Assembly: GCF_018991925.1 (NCBI RefSeq)
Contig: NW_024726235.1
Span: forward strand, 5,746,458-5,810,457
DNA: 64,000 nt
Origin: Homarus americanus
Taxonomy: Eukaryota; Arthropoda; Malacostraca; Decapoda; Nephropidae
Reading direction: 5' to 3'
How positions within the stretch are numbered: the first letter of the stretch is position 1; the number at the start of each line of letters is the position of its first letter. The notes beneath the pieces were generated by a model that had not been told where the DNA came from, made no database searches, and saw nothing but the letters and a program-made list of their open reading frames with translations. Shown here piece by piece: positions 1 through 13,700 of the stretch. The translations under genes were made by a program, and so were the position numbers.

Positions 1-61
1 TTTTTTTTGGGGGGGGGGGCCACGGACGTTGTTCAGTTGGACGTTAACCGGCGCATGACTG
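1..61. mobile_element. Right end of a TA-flanked inverted-repeat element
   Basis: The bases up to 61 end TTAACCGGCGCATGACTG followed by TA. They match the right end of the element at 13,486-15,536 (TTAACTGGCGCATGACTG). The rest of the element is left of the window. Confidence 0.6.
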
Positions 62-75
62 TATATATATATATA

Positions 76-1639
76 CAGTCAACCCTCACTTTACACGGTC
101 CCACTTTCCACGTTTACACGGTGCCCTGCCAGAACCCAGGATGCTCACATTCTGCGGTGGGTGTACCCCTTTACACGGGTGAAGTATAATTTTTTTATTT
201 AGCTCATAAAATTCATACAAATTATCCGGCCAGAATATAATTTACATTGCTGGAATTCTTACAATTTGATGATCATTTTGAATATAAACCTCATAGGTTT
301 TGCATTAGACATACAAATTTTAGATATAATGTTTACTCTGAGTAAATATGTTATCTTTTGTGCAAAATATATGACATTTATATTCAAAATATTCCTGGTC
401 TTACAAGGAATCCAGCAATGTCAATTATATTATCCTAACTTTAGTCTGATTTATTATTTATTACTAAAAAGGTAAACAGCCTGGTATTCCCACACATTTA
501 TCTAGTAGGGACGTTGGTGGGGGGTGGGGGGAGGGAGGGACCGGCGACTGACCACCCGGCATGTGTGAAGAATATTTTTTTTTTTTTATTAACTGAAGAT
601 TTTTATTTTAGCTCATAAAATTCATACAAATTACCCGGCCAGAATATAATTTACATTGCTGGAATTCTTACAATTTGATGATCATTTTGAATATAAACAT
701 CATATATTTTGCATTAGACATAAAATTTTTAGATATAATGTTTACTCTGAGTAAATATGTTATCTTTTGTGAAAAATATATGACATTTATATTCAAAATA
801 TTCCTGGTCTTACAAGGAATCCAGCAATGTCAATTATATTATCCTAACTTTAATCTGAGGTATTATTTAATACTAAATGTTAAAATCTAGTTTTTTCACC
901 CACTCTTTCTCTTGAAGGGAGGGTTGGGACGGACTGACCATCTGGCTCGTTGGAAGAGGGGGGGAGGCAAGGTGGGGTACTTTGATTGACAGATAGTGTC
1001 GTGAAGAATATTTTTTTTTTATTAACTGAAGATATTTGTTTTAGCTCATAAAATTCATACAAATTACCCGGCCAGAATATAATTTACATTGCTGGAATTC
1101 TTACAATTTGATGATCATTTTGAATATAAACATCATAGATTTTGCATTAGACATACAAATTTTAGATATAATGTTTACTCTGAGTAAATATGTTATCTTT
1201 TGTGAAAAATATATGACATTTATATTCAAAATATTCCTGGTCTTACAAGGAATCCAGCAATGTCAATTATATTATCCTAACTTTAGTTTGAGGTATTATT
1301 TATTACTATACCTGGTTTTCCCCCCAAAATTTCTCAGAGAGGGAAGAGCCAGCAGTGTAGTGTGAGAAGGGGGGAGGGAGTCGTGTCCATTATTTGAATG
1401 GACATTAACTTGGCGACTGTATTTCTCTATTTCTCTTAAGTATTAATTGTGTGCATGTACCATCATAAAATTAAGATGTTATTTTTACTAGAACATAGGT
1501 ATTGTGTTGGAAAAAGTGGAGTTTGGGGGTCAGCTGGTCTCTATTTCATTTAATCCCATATGTTATGTTATTCACTTTACGCGTTTCTCACTTTCCGCGG
1601 TACCCTGTGGGTTACATTAACCGCGTAAAGTGAGGGTTG

Positions 1640-1644
<5 letters not shown>
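76..1644. mobile_element. Non-autonomous Tigger-family element with three internal hairpin units
   Basis: It starts CAGTCAACCCTCACTTTAC after TA and ends with the near-complement AAAGTGAGGGTTGA. The inner right end (about 1,440-1,640) matches the subterminal region next to the transposase at 1,822-2,000, so the neighbouring transposase probably mobilised it. Between the ends are three copies of a palindromic unit at 234-434, 642-843 and 1,075-1,275, spaced 410-433 bp. A second, inverted copy of this element lies at 28,399-29,581 with two units. Confidence 0.72.
234..1275. repeat. Three tandem imperfect palindromes
   Basis: Each unit is about 200 bp and is nearly self-complementary around TTTACTCTGAGTAAA (centres near 339, 748 and 1,181). 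The left arm starts AATATAATTTACATTGCTGG and the right arm ends CCAGCAATGTCAATTATATT. Each unit also carries a hydrophobic open frame of about 65 codons beginning MMIILNINI; I regard this as a by-product of AT-rich palindromes. Confidence 0.75.
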
Positions 1645-3630
<1,986 letters not shown>

Positions 3631-3639
3631 TTAAGTAGT

Positions 3640-4215
3640 GGTAGAAAGGCTTTTAAGTCCTCATTACATGGCCAAAGACATACAGTATTACATCATCTAC
3701 ATATTTAAACCAAACTGCTGATGGTGGTAAACTATTCCTTGTAGTTTCTTCTCAAAAATTTCCATATATAAGTTGCTCATTACTGGTGAAAGAGGATTAC
3801 CCATTGTCATGTCAAATTTTTTAGCATAATATTCTCCATTTAATTCAAATTTACAATCCTTAATGCACAGTTTGATAAGTTCAATGAAAAACTTTTTTTG
3901 AGATGGGCAAGAATATTTTCCCCAGGGAATATGTGAGGAACTCGAGCAAATTATCAACTGGGACCTTTGTAAAGAGTGATGTTACATCAAAACTGACCAG
4001 TTTAAAATCATAATCAATATTATTCTTAATATTAGAGTTTGATATGTTGCTAACTCGGGGGTTTAGTAGAGAAACTAGCCATTTAGACAACTTACCGGTA
4101 TAAGTGATTGATCCGAAAAAAATTTCATTGAACTTATGATGGGAAAGTACAGAAAGACAGTACAGTATATGAGAAAATGTACGATATATAAATGAAAAAA
4201 GAAATGCAGACATTG
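3640..4215 (-). pseudogene. Penelope-like retroelement reverse transcriptase fragment
   Basis: Read on the minus strand, the fragment shows LVSFDVTSLFTKVP, then GNPLSPVMSNLYMEIFE and, after a frame change near 3,700, FKYVDDVILYVFG. These are the RT motifs of Penelope-like elements, including the YVDD catalytic box. At least two frameshifts split it. The GIY-YIG endonuclease end and the N-terminus are absent. Confidence 0.75.
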
Positions 4216-4598
4216 TACAGTATCATACACAATCTTAACATCTAGGATGGTTAGGTAGGGTAGAATTGTATTTTTGCATATTGACAAGAATTATAAACAA
4301 ACCATAAAAAACTTGAATGGCTAAAGTTTGGGTTAGAGAAAATGCCTTTTAACAGAAATCCAATCAAGAGAGAGCTCACTGTGTAAGAGGTCACTTTTGT
4401 GATAAATCAGGAAATGGCCCTGAAATTAACTTTTATGGCTGAACCCTGACAGGTCAACATTTGGTCAACTTCTGGAATCTTTAATTGTACAGTAACTGGT
4501 TCACTAGACAGGTGTAGAGTGCACAGGCTGATATGATGTCACAGCTCCTTATCTTTTACCTCGGTGGTTGACTGTTGTTTCTGAAGATCCATTTTCAG
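4216..4598. other. Unannotated AT-rich stretch upstream of first gene 1 exon
   Basis: I see no open frame, inverted repeat or tandem repeat here. It is probably intron of gene 1. Confidence 0.4.
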
Positions 4599-4728
4599 GT
4601 ATTTGGCTATAATGGGACTGCATTAAATATTAATGAATTAATCCTAGCCACTCATGTCTCGAGGTTATTATGGATTTACAACCCTTGGATTCAGTGCTAT
4701 AATACAAAAGTTGCTTATTTCAGGCTTG
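4599..4728 (+). CDS. Gene 1, first exon seen in window
   Basis: The acceptor is tttcag at 4593-4598 and the donor gtaatg starts at 4729. The frame reads VFGYNGTALNINELI and ends KVAYFRL. It ends with one base that completes GCT with the next exon. A donor at 4763 is also possible but gives the wrong phase. This is the least certain exon of the chain; the segment is soluble in character and has no helix. Confidence 0.42.
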
Positions 4729-7700
4729 GTAATGAAGCAAAATTTCAGTGTCAAATTTTACGGTAATCCTATTCAGCACGCTCCCAGCTTCAAGATGGCT
4801 CAGACATAGATGAAATTATATGTATAAATTTTATTTTAGTCTAAATTATTAATGATATTAATGAAGAATTAAGTCAAGCAGGAATGTTAAACCTATTCAG
4901 AGTACAATGAAGGAGCACTGGTACATAAATTTTGTCATCAAATTTAATTTCTTCCACAGCTTACTTCCTAAGTGACTGGTGGTTTACTGCTTCTGATATT
5001 GTGAGCGACTACACGAAAACAACGGTCATCGATGGCACTATCAGTATATTTTTTACTTTGCTTTGGGGAGCTCTCTCCTTGTATGCCAATAATCTAGCCT
5101 ACAGGTGGGTACCATCTCACGAATTACATGTGAAAACATTGTCTCAATTAAAATTAGTTTTAGGTCAGTCTCTTTTAGATACAGTGGACTTTGTGAGACT
5201 GTATTAAAATTTTAAAGTAGTTATGCAATATAAGAAAATATTGATAGCCTAGTGTCAGTCAAAAGAAATTAGTGTTAATCACTCATCGCGACTACAAGTT
5301 GCAACCTATATTAACCCTCAGTATTGGTGGCTTGTACTCATTAGATATTTATAACTCATTTGCCTCAAGTTTACCACTACAGTATTGGCTGAGAGATAAG
5401 CAAATCTTAATGCTGCAGCAACTTGTGGAACCAGACCTTTCCTTGTCCTTCTTCAGCCGTGCTGGATTTCCAGTACAGTAAGTCCTCACTTAACGCCGGG
5501 GTTACGTTTCTAAAAATGCAACGTTATACGAAACAATGTTAAGCAGATCAATTTTCCCCGTAAGAAATAGATAAAATACGGGAGTTATGTTCCTGAGCCT
5601 CCCTTTGCCCCATGAAATATATTACATATACAGAAAATCATTGCCATTTCTTTAGAAAATAATGCATACATATACAACTACTACATTTGTATTGGTACTC
5701 ACCGATGGGCGGAGGTGGTAGAGCGAGTGTGTGGTGGGTAGTGAAGCAGAGGAGGCGGATGGCGGGCGGAGGAGGAGGGTGGTGAGTCACTGAGGCTCTG
5801 CGCCGAGCCGAGAGAGGGTGATGCGCCGTAAAAAGAAGTCCGTGACGACGCAAAACGACGTAGTATCTGATCACCGGCACGTTAAACGAACTTTTGGTCT
5901 TTTAAGTTTAGCGACGTAGTACCGAAACAACGTTAAGTGCGGACTTACTGTACAGGCCTTAGTCCAGATGTCTCACATTTTCAAAGCAGTTGCTGTTTCC
6001 ACCAGGTCACTACAGGCTTCTCTCCAGCTTGATATTATGTCCACTGTAGATACACAGCATGCATATCGGACTCACTTTCAGTTTCTCACTTGCTTCTTTT
6101 TACTTTTTCTGTAGTACCTGTAATTCAGTTTCTCCTCCTAAAATAATGTATGCCAATTAGTTTGAAAATAAAAGCTTATTCAACTCAGAGTCTACAGAAA
6201 GTAGCCAAGGTGGACATCCACTTATTGATTTGTTGGTTTTAAAATGTGGTTCCAGTCAGGATAATGAGGATAGGAAGGCCTCAGGATATGGGAGCTAGGT
6301 AAGCCAGGCAACACAGGGAGTGGCGCTGATCTATTCTGTGGCTCTGCTCAACATTAGACCGATTAATAATGACTGTTTTTTCCTCCGATGAATTTAAGGA
6401 GGCATTAATACTGTAAATCTTCATCACTAATTTATTAAAATTGCTATTGTGTATTGCCCTTGTCACCCAGGTACAGATAGGGACTTCATGGATCAATTTT
6501 GCTTGTTTTTTGAGACTTTTTTAGGAAAGAAAGGGCAACAGTTGGTCTGTGGTGACTTTAATTATTGGGTCAATAACCCATCTCTGAACTTTTTTCCTCT
6601 TGAGTTCTTGGAAATTCTCGATCTAAACAATTTTTCCAATCATGTGTCTTGTCAAACACATTTTTCTGTACACACTCTACTGTAGGCCTAGTTTTGTCTC
6701 CTGCTAACTGTAACCGTGTGTTAGATGTTGCAGTTGACCTGATTGATCCAGCAGTCTCTGACCATGCTTTAGTTGCTTTTGGTTTTAATGTCCCAAGACC
6801 CTCTTCTTACATTTAAACAATTACTTTGGGGAACTATAGAAACATTGACCAGACCATGATTGATCAAGAAGTCGATCATTCTTTGAACTGGATCGACTCC
6901 TTTATTATGTCCTTTGATGAGATGGTTAAATTACATACTGATGTCTTCCAGTCCATTTCAGACTGTTATTGTCCAGAGGTCACAAAGAGAATTACAGTAC
7001 AAGATGACTCTCCATGGTATGACTCGTCTATTTGTTCTCTTCATAGGGATCGTAGAATTGCTGAACAAGAGTGGCATAGGTGGCAAATAGACCTTACTAG
7101 ATCAGGGTATATAACTATGAATAGGGCTGTTGTTTGTTCCGTGAGGGCTTGTGCTTAACCAAAAATGTCACTGTTTATGTCATTGATGCAGGTACAGTAC
7201 TGGTAATAAGATGGCTATACAGATGCCATCTCACAGGTCACTTCTTCATCCCTTCCTAACCATAAAATTGGGCATCACAGGCCACTACATATCTTTCTAT
7301 TGGTATTCCTTTGTTATGTCTGTTGTTGCAGATTGTTCAGCCACAAGAAGTTTTTGGACATGTTGAGACTTCATTCTAAAACAATACTGAAGATGAATGC
7401 TTCCATTGTGTTGTTCGCACTCATGCTTCTTCTTGCAGTCTTTAATAATATTAATGCCTTCCCGAACTTCAAAGATGAAACTTGTCGAAGAGGTGAGTAA
7501 ATTTACTTGTTACCATTCATTACTTGTTGGGTGTTTACTCATGTTTGGGGCTATAAGGTATTGTTTATGCACTAGTATCTAATTACCGGGCATTAGCTAA
7601 TTGTAAACAAACCAATTTTAAATAGTTATTCATTATCAAGTTATTAATGTAAACTATTTTAACTATCAATATCAATCTTTATAATGTACCTGTTAGCAAA

Positions 7701-10700
7701 CTAATATTTTTTTAAACCTTCCTAATTGTAGCAAATATTCAAAGAGGATATACAACTAGTCATAAACAAATTGAAATAAAGGAAAATTATTGCAGTGGAT
7801 GGTATAATACCGGAGCAAAGGGTGAAAAAAATCCTCTTGTTTTCCAGTGGCCCTCGATGTGTTAGTCTGCAAAGTGAGGTATATTTCACGAGTCGTGTTG
7901 TCAGTGTTTGCAGTAATATGGAACTACCTAGTGGCTTTTGTTCTTGTTTCCACCTGCCGCACCCATGTCATAGGTATTGTGATTTTGTTTCCCTACATTA
8001 GATACAGTATTTCTATAATTGTTATATAGGTATTTGTGTTTATCCATTAAGTGCTTTGGAATTTTTGTCTGGAAAATTTTACATAGAACTAATTTCCCTT
8101 TACATAACCCATTTTTATAATGGAATGTTACAGTAAATAACAATGAGATATTTATATAGGCTGTTGAGTTGTAGTAGAAAATTTTATTGAACTAAATAGG
8201 ATATGCTAACATATATTTACCTGTACATATACAGGGAAGCCCCGTTTTGTGATGGTTCAAATAACGACGATTTGTATGTAAAGCTATCTAATTTAGGGCC
8301 TAATTCAAGTTACACTGAAATTGTATTCGTATTTACGACAAAATCCGTACCCAAAAAAAATTTATACAGTACAGTAGAGTACAGTACAGTTAATATTAAA
8401 TAATAAATAAACAATAATATAAAAATAAATAACATTTCATTTAAAAAAATACTCCATACAAGGTAAATGCACACGGAGGTTGGCGAGCTTCTGACCTGAT
8501 GCTGCTGACGTATTCAGTAATTAGTTGATGACTTGTTGTACTGTACAGTTATGTGTGATCATACAGACAGTATATTGGCCCTCCATCAAAGTTGCACGTA
8601 TATCGAGCAGTGGTCCTGCCCACCCTGCTATATGGCAGCGAGACATGGGTCACATACAGGAGGCACCAATGGTAATTATTTGTCTGCGATGTGCTGATTC
8701 ACCTTACACTGCAATATTGGCAGACACATGTCCGTTGCAACTCGAGGCTTTCCTGTAATTGCTTTTTTATGTCACTTGTGGATAATTTTTCCATGAATGA
8801 GGTTATTTATAGCTGGGTTTCTTGCATTAAGATTATTAAATTATCCTCCAGTACATGTGCTAAGTTATAAAATTATCACCCATATCATTCTGAGAATTGG
8901 TTCAAATGATACATGTTTCCATTTGCAGGGATCCGCAGGTTTATGCAGGCACTAGAGCAGGACTCTCGTGTTTATGAATCAAGATATATGGGTTTAGCGC
9001 AACAGGCAAACACAGACAGGCCAGTACTAGAAGGTAATATATGACAAAATATAGTCTTGGTACTCTATTGCTGTGTCACATTGGCAGTATGTAAATTCAT
9101 CCTCTACTATGAGGCTGATAGTGTGTCAGACTAGTCAGCCTACAATAGTTTCTCAACCACAATTCCTACAATAACTTCTTCCTTTGTTTTACCTTTCCCT
9201 AGCTCCAAAATACAGTACAGGTTGTACCTCTCTAGTCCGGCATTCTGTGGTCCGGAAACTCCCGTGGTCTGGAACAATTTTAGTTTGTCCAATAGGTAGA
9301 TAGGCAGCTTTTTTTTTTTTTTTTTTTTATATACTTTTCTGAATTATTATTATTATTACAGGAGTATTAAATTTTTGCCTTTCAGGCCCCAATGTGGGTC
9401 AGTGACCTATGCCCAGGTGGGCTAATCCCTGTAAAAAAAAAGAACAACAAAGCCGCGGGAAATTAAGGTTTGTTTACATCCGGCAGTTCGGCTGCTCTCT
9501 CTCTCTCTCTCTCTCTGCTTGTCTATACAGAGTACAACATTTAACCCTTCAATATATATGAGCAGTAAAAAGTGTTGCTCTCATATTCTTATGTAGAGTA
9601 ATGACGATATATTTTCACATGTGCGCACTTACATACGCACAGTCTCACTTTTTTTTTACCATTAATGGTTAGCTACTTATATTGTTCCATTTATTAACAT
9701 TAAATAACATTACAGGTACTTCAAACAACCATATTATTTTTTTTACATTAATTTTACTACAGCTTCAATCAGGGTCTTATTTTCTTCAGTTTTATATGTA
9801 GAACCAGTCAGTCACTGGTTTTGTAAGCCTTAACATAAACAATGCCGGCAGCCGTCTCGTCTTCTCGTGTGTTTTAATATTCCACGTATTATTAATAAAT
9901 TGTATTGTTAATTTTGCACACACAAACATTTATTCAATAAAAACAAATTCAGAAACATTAATTAAAATATATATGAACAGTAAATAAGTGTTGCTTTCAT
10001 ATTCTTACGTAAAGTAATGATGATATGTTTTCACGTGTGCGCACTTACATACGCGATCTCTTTTTTCTTTACCATTATCGTAAGCTACTTCTATTGTTCC
10101 ATTTATTAACATTAAATAACATTACTTAAAACAACCATATTAATTTTACTACAGCTACAACCAAAGTCTTATTTTCTTCAGTTTTATATGTAGAACCAGT
10201 CAGTCACTGGTTTTGTAATCAACGAAAACAATGCTGTGTCATTTCCTCTTGTGTTTTAATATTTTACGTATTATTAATGAATTGTTTTGCTCATTTTGCA
10301 CACATAAACATTAATTCAATAAAAAAGACATTCAGTAATAAACAATAATGAATCTTTTGTACATAAGAGAAATGACGCGGTTTACACGATTATGTACGTC
10401 GTCTGCACGTTGGCGGGCCGTTCAAACCCGTCGAAATTCAAGTTTCCGCTGTCAACATTTTTATTTATTTTATTTTTTTGTGTGTTCCAATAAAATACGT
10501 TGAATTAAAAACTCGCGAAATTTGAGAAGCTACTATACTACATTTAACCCTTCAATATGTTTTAAAAGAGACCATGATGCAGAGAAAGTGGTGTTAGTGC
10601 TTCCAAGCATAAGCACAAGTCACTGTCTATCCAGGAAAAGGGTGAATTTCCATGGTCCGGCAATTTCTATGGTCCGGCACCGGTCAGGTCCCGAGGTTGC

Positions 10701-13700
10701 TGGACTAGAGAGGTACAACCTGTACTGTACAGTATCTTCAACCACAGCAGAAGAATCCTTTTGGCTCTGGATATTTTTAATCCCACTTACTTTCCTTAAC
10801 TACTCAACAGAATCCTCTACAACAGACGAGGCAGAAAATGCCATATACAGCATGTCCTTAAAATTTGCGGGGGGGGGGGGTCTCAAAATGGCTGCGAATA
10901 GCCAAATCCGCGAATATCATTTGCTGACCAGAGGAGGGTGGGTACATATTTACTCATGTGCAAATAAATGTATATTCTCTTTATGTCTTTACCCTTAGGA
11001 CAATTATTTCTTTTACTTGTACATGTGTGTGTGGGTGTGTACACACAAAACACATACAAGTTCATAATAATGGGAAAATCCTCTCACAAATAATCAGAAA
11101 CAAGACAACAAAATGTATCAAAATGTAGAAAAAAAAATGTTAGTCCACCCTCAAATCATCTCCATACTTTGTTCTTAAAGTTGAGCTGGTTGGGTTACCA
11201 TACGGCAATTTTTTCCTCATAAAAATTACTGTCTCTAGAACGAATGGTATCTGAGCGCCAGCTGGGTTAATACGTAGATCAAACTTACAGAATTTCTTTC
11301 ATAGTCATCTAGCCAACCCGGCATGGAAAATGCCGGCAACTTTTAAACTGTCTGCAGACATTCTTGGGTACATCCAGGGTGTCATATGCGAATAATCATG
11401 GACCGCAAATTAAAAATTTGCGAATTATAATGGCATGCTATACTCTATGATTGATCCGTCTCCTGGTAAACTAGAGTGCCCTATTGAGGAAGCAACCATT
11501 ACTACTGCTTGTGATAAAAGTAACTGACATAAAGATGGAAAATTCTTTACCCACATAATATGTCCCACTCCTCCTCCTCTTGTTTGGTTAAGCAGTCCAG
11601 GAGCTTTTGTAATACCTTGAGTTAGCTGAGTTTGTGTTGCAAGAGCTACTTTGTTTAAGGGTAATAATTAGAAATGACAGATTTTTGTGATACCCCTTCC
11701 TTTTTTCCCCCGCTTATCAGCTTATTAGCTGTTTAGGCAATTGGTACAGGAGGAAACCAGACTCCGGGAAACCTGTGATGTTTGGTACAGTTCACTGGAT
11801 ATCACTTTTCTCACATGTGTCTGGGCCTAGCAGAATTTGAACCCACTACATATTGGTGAGAGATACACCTGTTACTGCTGTACCACCAACACATGCTTTA
11901 ACAAGACTTTAAGCCTTTTAGGACACCAGTGTATCATGCTGGCAGTACAGGGGGACAAAGAAGGGTACTGGGTTTATCCAGAAGAAATTGCGGTGCAGTA
12001 CTCATGGAAAAAAAAATAACCCAGGCAGATGTGGGAGGCATTGTAAGTTGCCTTGTGACCTGCTTGGCTTCAATCTACAACTGGAAAATAATTTTTTTCT
12101 TCTTTTCTTTTCAAGTATGAATAAAGATTTTATTTTCAGGTATTTACTACCCATTGGGCAGTTTTGGCTAGAGGAGTTTTGTCATCCTTAAGTTCTTCGA
12201 TGATGTTAGACTTTTTGGCTTCAGAACCTTAACTTGAATTTCCACTCACTTATGAACACAGTATTGCATAGGTCAGGGGTGGGCAATTATTTTTGATGGA
12301 GGGGTCACTTCATGAATGGTGGCACACTTCGCGGGCCACACACTTAATGTAGATGCAAATGTATTATATTAACACAAAGTAAAGCCTTGTATTTGTAAAT
12401 ACAAATGCAGTGGCGAGCCACAGAAATAATTTGGCGGGCCAAATGTGGCCCGCGGGCCATACTTTGCCCACCCCTGGCATAGGTGCATTACCCATAAGGA
12501 GAGGAAGTTTCTTTTTTAACGATTTGGGGTCTCTGGATCAAAGGGTAAAGGTAATGTGTTGTTTAGTGGTAGACCCTGCTGCCATATGGCATCACAAAAA
12601 TTGTGACCAAGACCCAGGTTGCGGATCTGACTTTCTGCCTCATTTGCATACTATTGCAGGTCTCAATTGTTTCTCTCACTTTGACAACACAACATACATA
12701 TATCGTTTCTCACTCTTGATCTTTTTTTCTTTTTTTTATGGTTCTTTATTATTATTATTATTATTATTTTTTTTTTTTATTAAAACATTTTTGCCCCCCA
12801 GGCCCCGATGTGGGTTAGTGACCTGTGCCCGGGTGAGCTAATCCCTGTTTAAAAAAATAAAATAAAATTTTTAAATGCTATAGTATAATTTGGTGTCCTA
12901 TGCAGATCTGTGTTTCCATGTACAAAAGAACTAGTTATTGCATAGGTATAGTAGGTTTGATGTCCATGAGTCAAGAGTCATGAATTTTGCAAATACTGTG
13001 CTGTACAGTATTTTGTTTATTTATATGACTGGAGTAAACAAAGTAAATTCAAAGATTTCATGGTTATGTAAGATATTGACATTGTTTTACTAATCCTTGC
13101 ATCACCTTGACCTCAGAATATACTTGGTTTGATGAAGACTATTTGGATGAGCTGCGTGACCCAGGTGGCAGCGACATAGATTCTAATTCCGTCGCCCTCA
13201 TTCCCCAGCAGGTATTGTTTATACAGTACAGTAGTCATTCTTATAATGAAATTTAGTTGATATGTAGTGCTTTTTTAATATTTGAAACCCTACATTAATT
13301 TTCTTCCTCTTTTAATACCCTGTTTATTTTTATGCCCCACTTGTATATTTCAGGGGGCACATGACTTGGACCATATCATCTGTTCATACTCTTCTACTAA
13401 ACAAGATTGTCAGTTAGGTTACTCAAAAAATATTCATTCCTGAGCCCTGAGATTTTGTAAATAATATTGATGCATTCTTGAAATACAGTCATGCGCCGGT
13501 TAACTTCCGAACAACGTCCGATTGCATATACGTCCGTGCCCCCCGCAAAAAAAAACCACGTGACGCCTGCTGGACCACCACTCCACGACCCCCTGACGGA
13601 GACACGATGATCCTCCCCATACTGGTCAGATATTATGTGTTAAAGGAATATGCTTCCTCACTTAGGCTTTTCTAAGCATTTGCCTACAGGTGAAATGTTA

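Noticed and set aside
266..1365. Three similar ~70-codon frames starting MMIILNI
   Set aside because: They sit within AT-rich palindromes. The fifth unit is frame-broken and the protein is a plain hydrophobic translation; there is no sign of selection that I can see.
4729..4762. Longer version of the first gene 1 exon using the donor at 4,763
   Set aside because: It ends in phase 2, which does not fit the exon at 4,960.
10522..10998. 158-codon plus-strand frame
   Set aside because: It crosses the right end of one transposon, the flank and the start of another, so it cannot be an ancestral gene.
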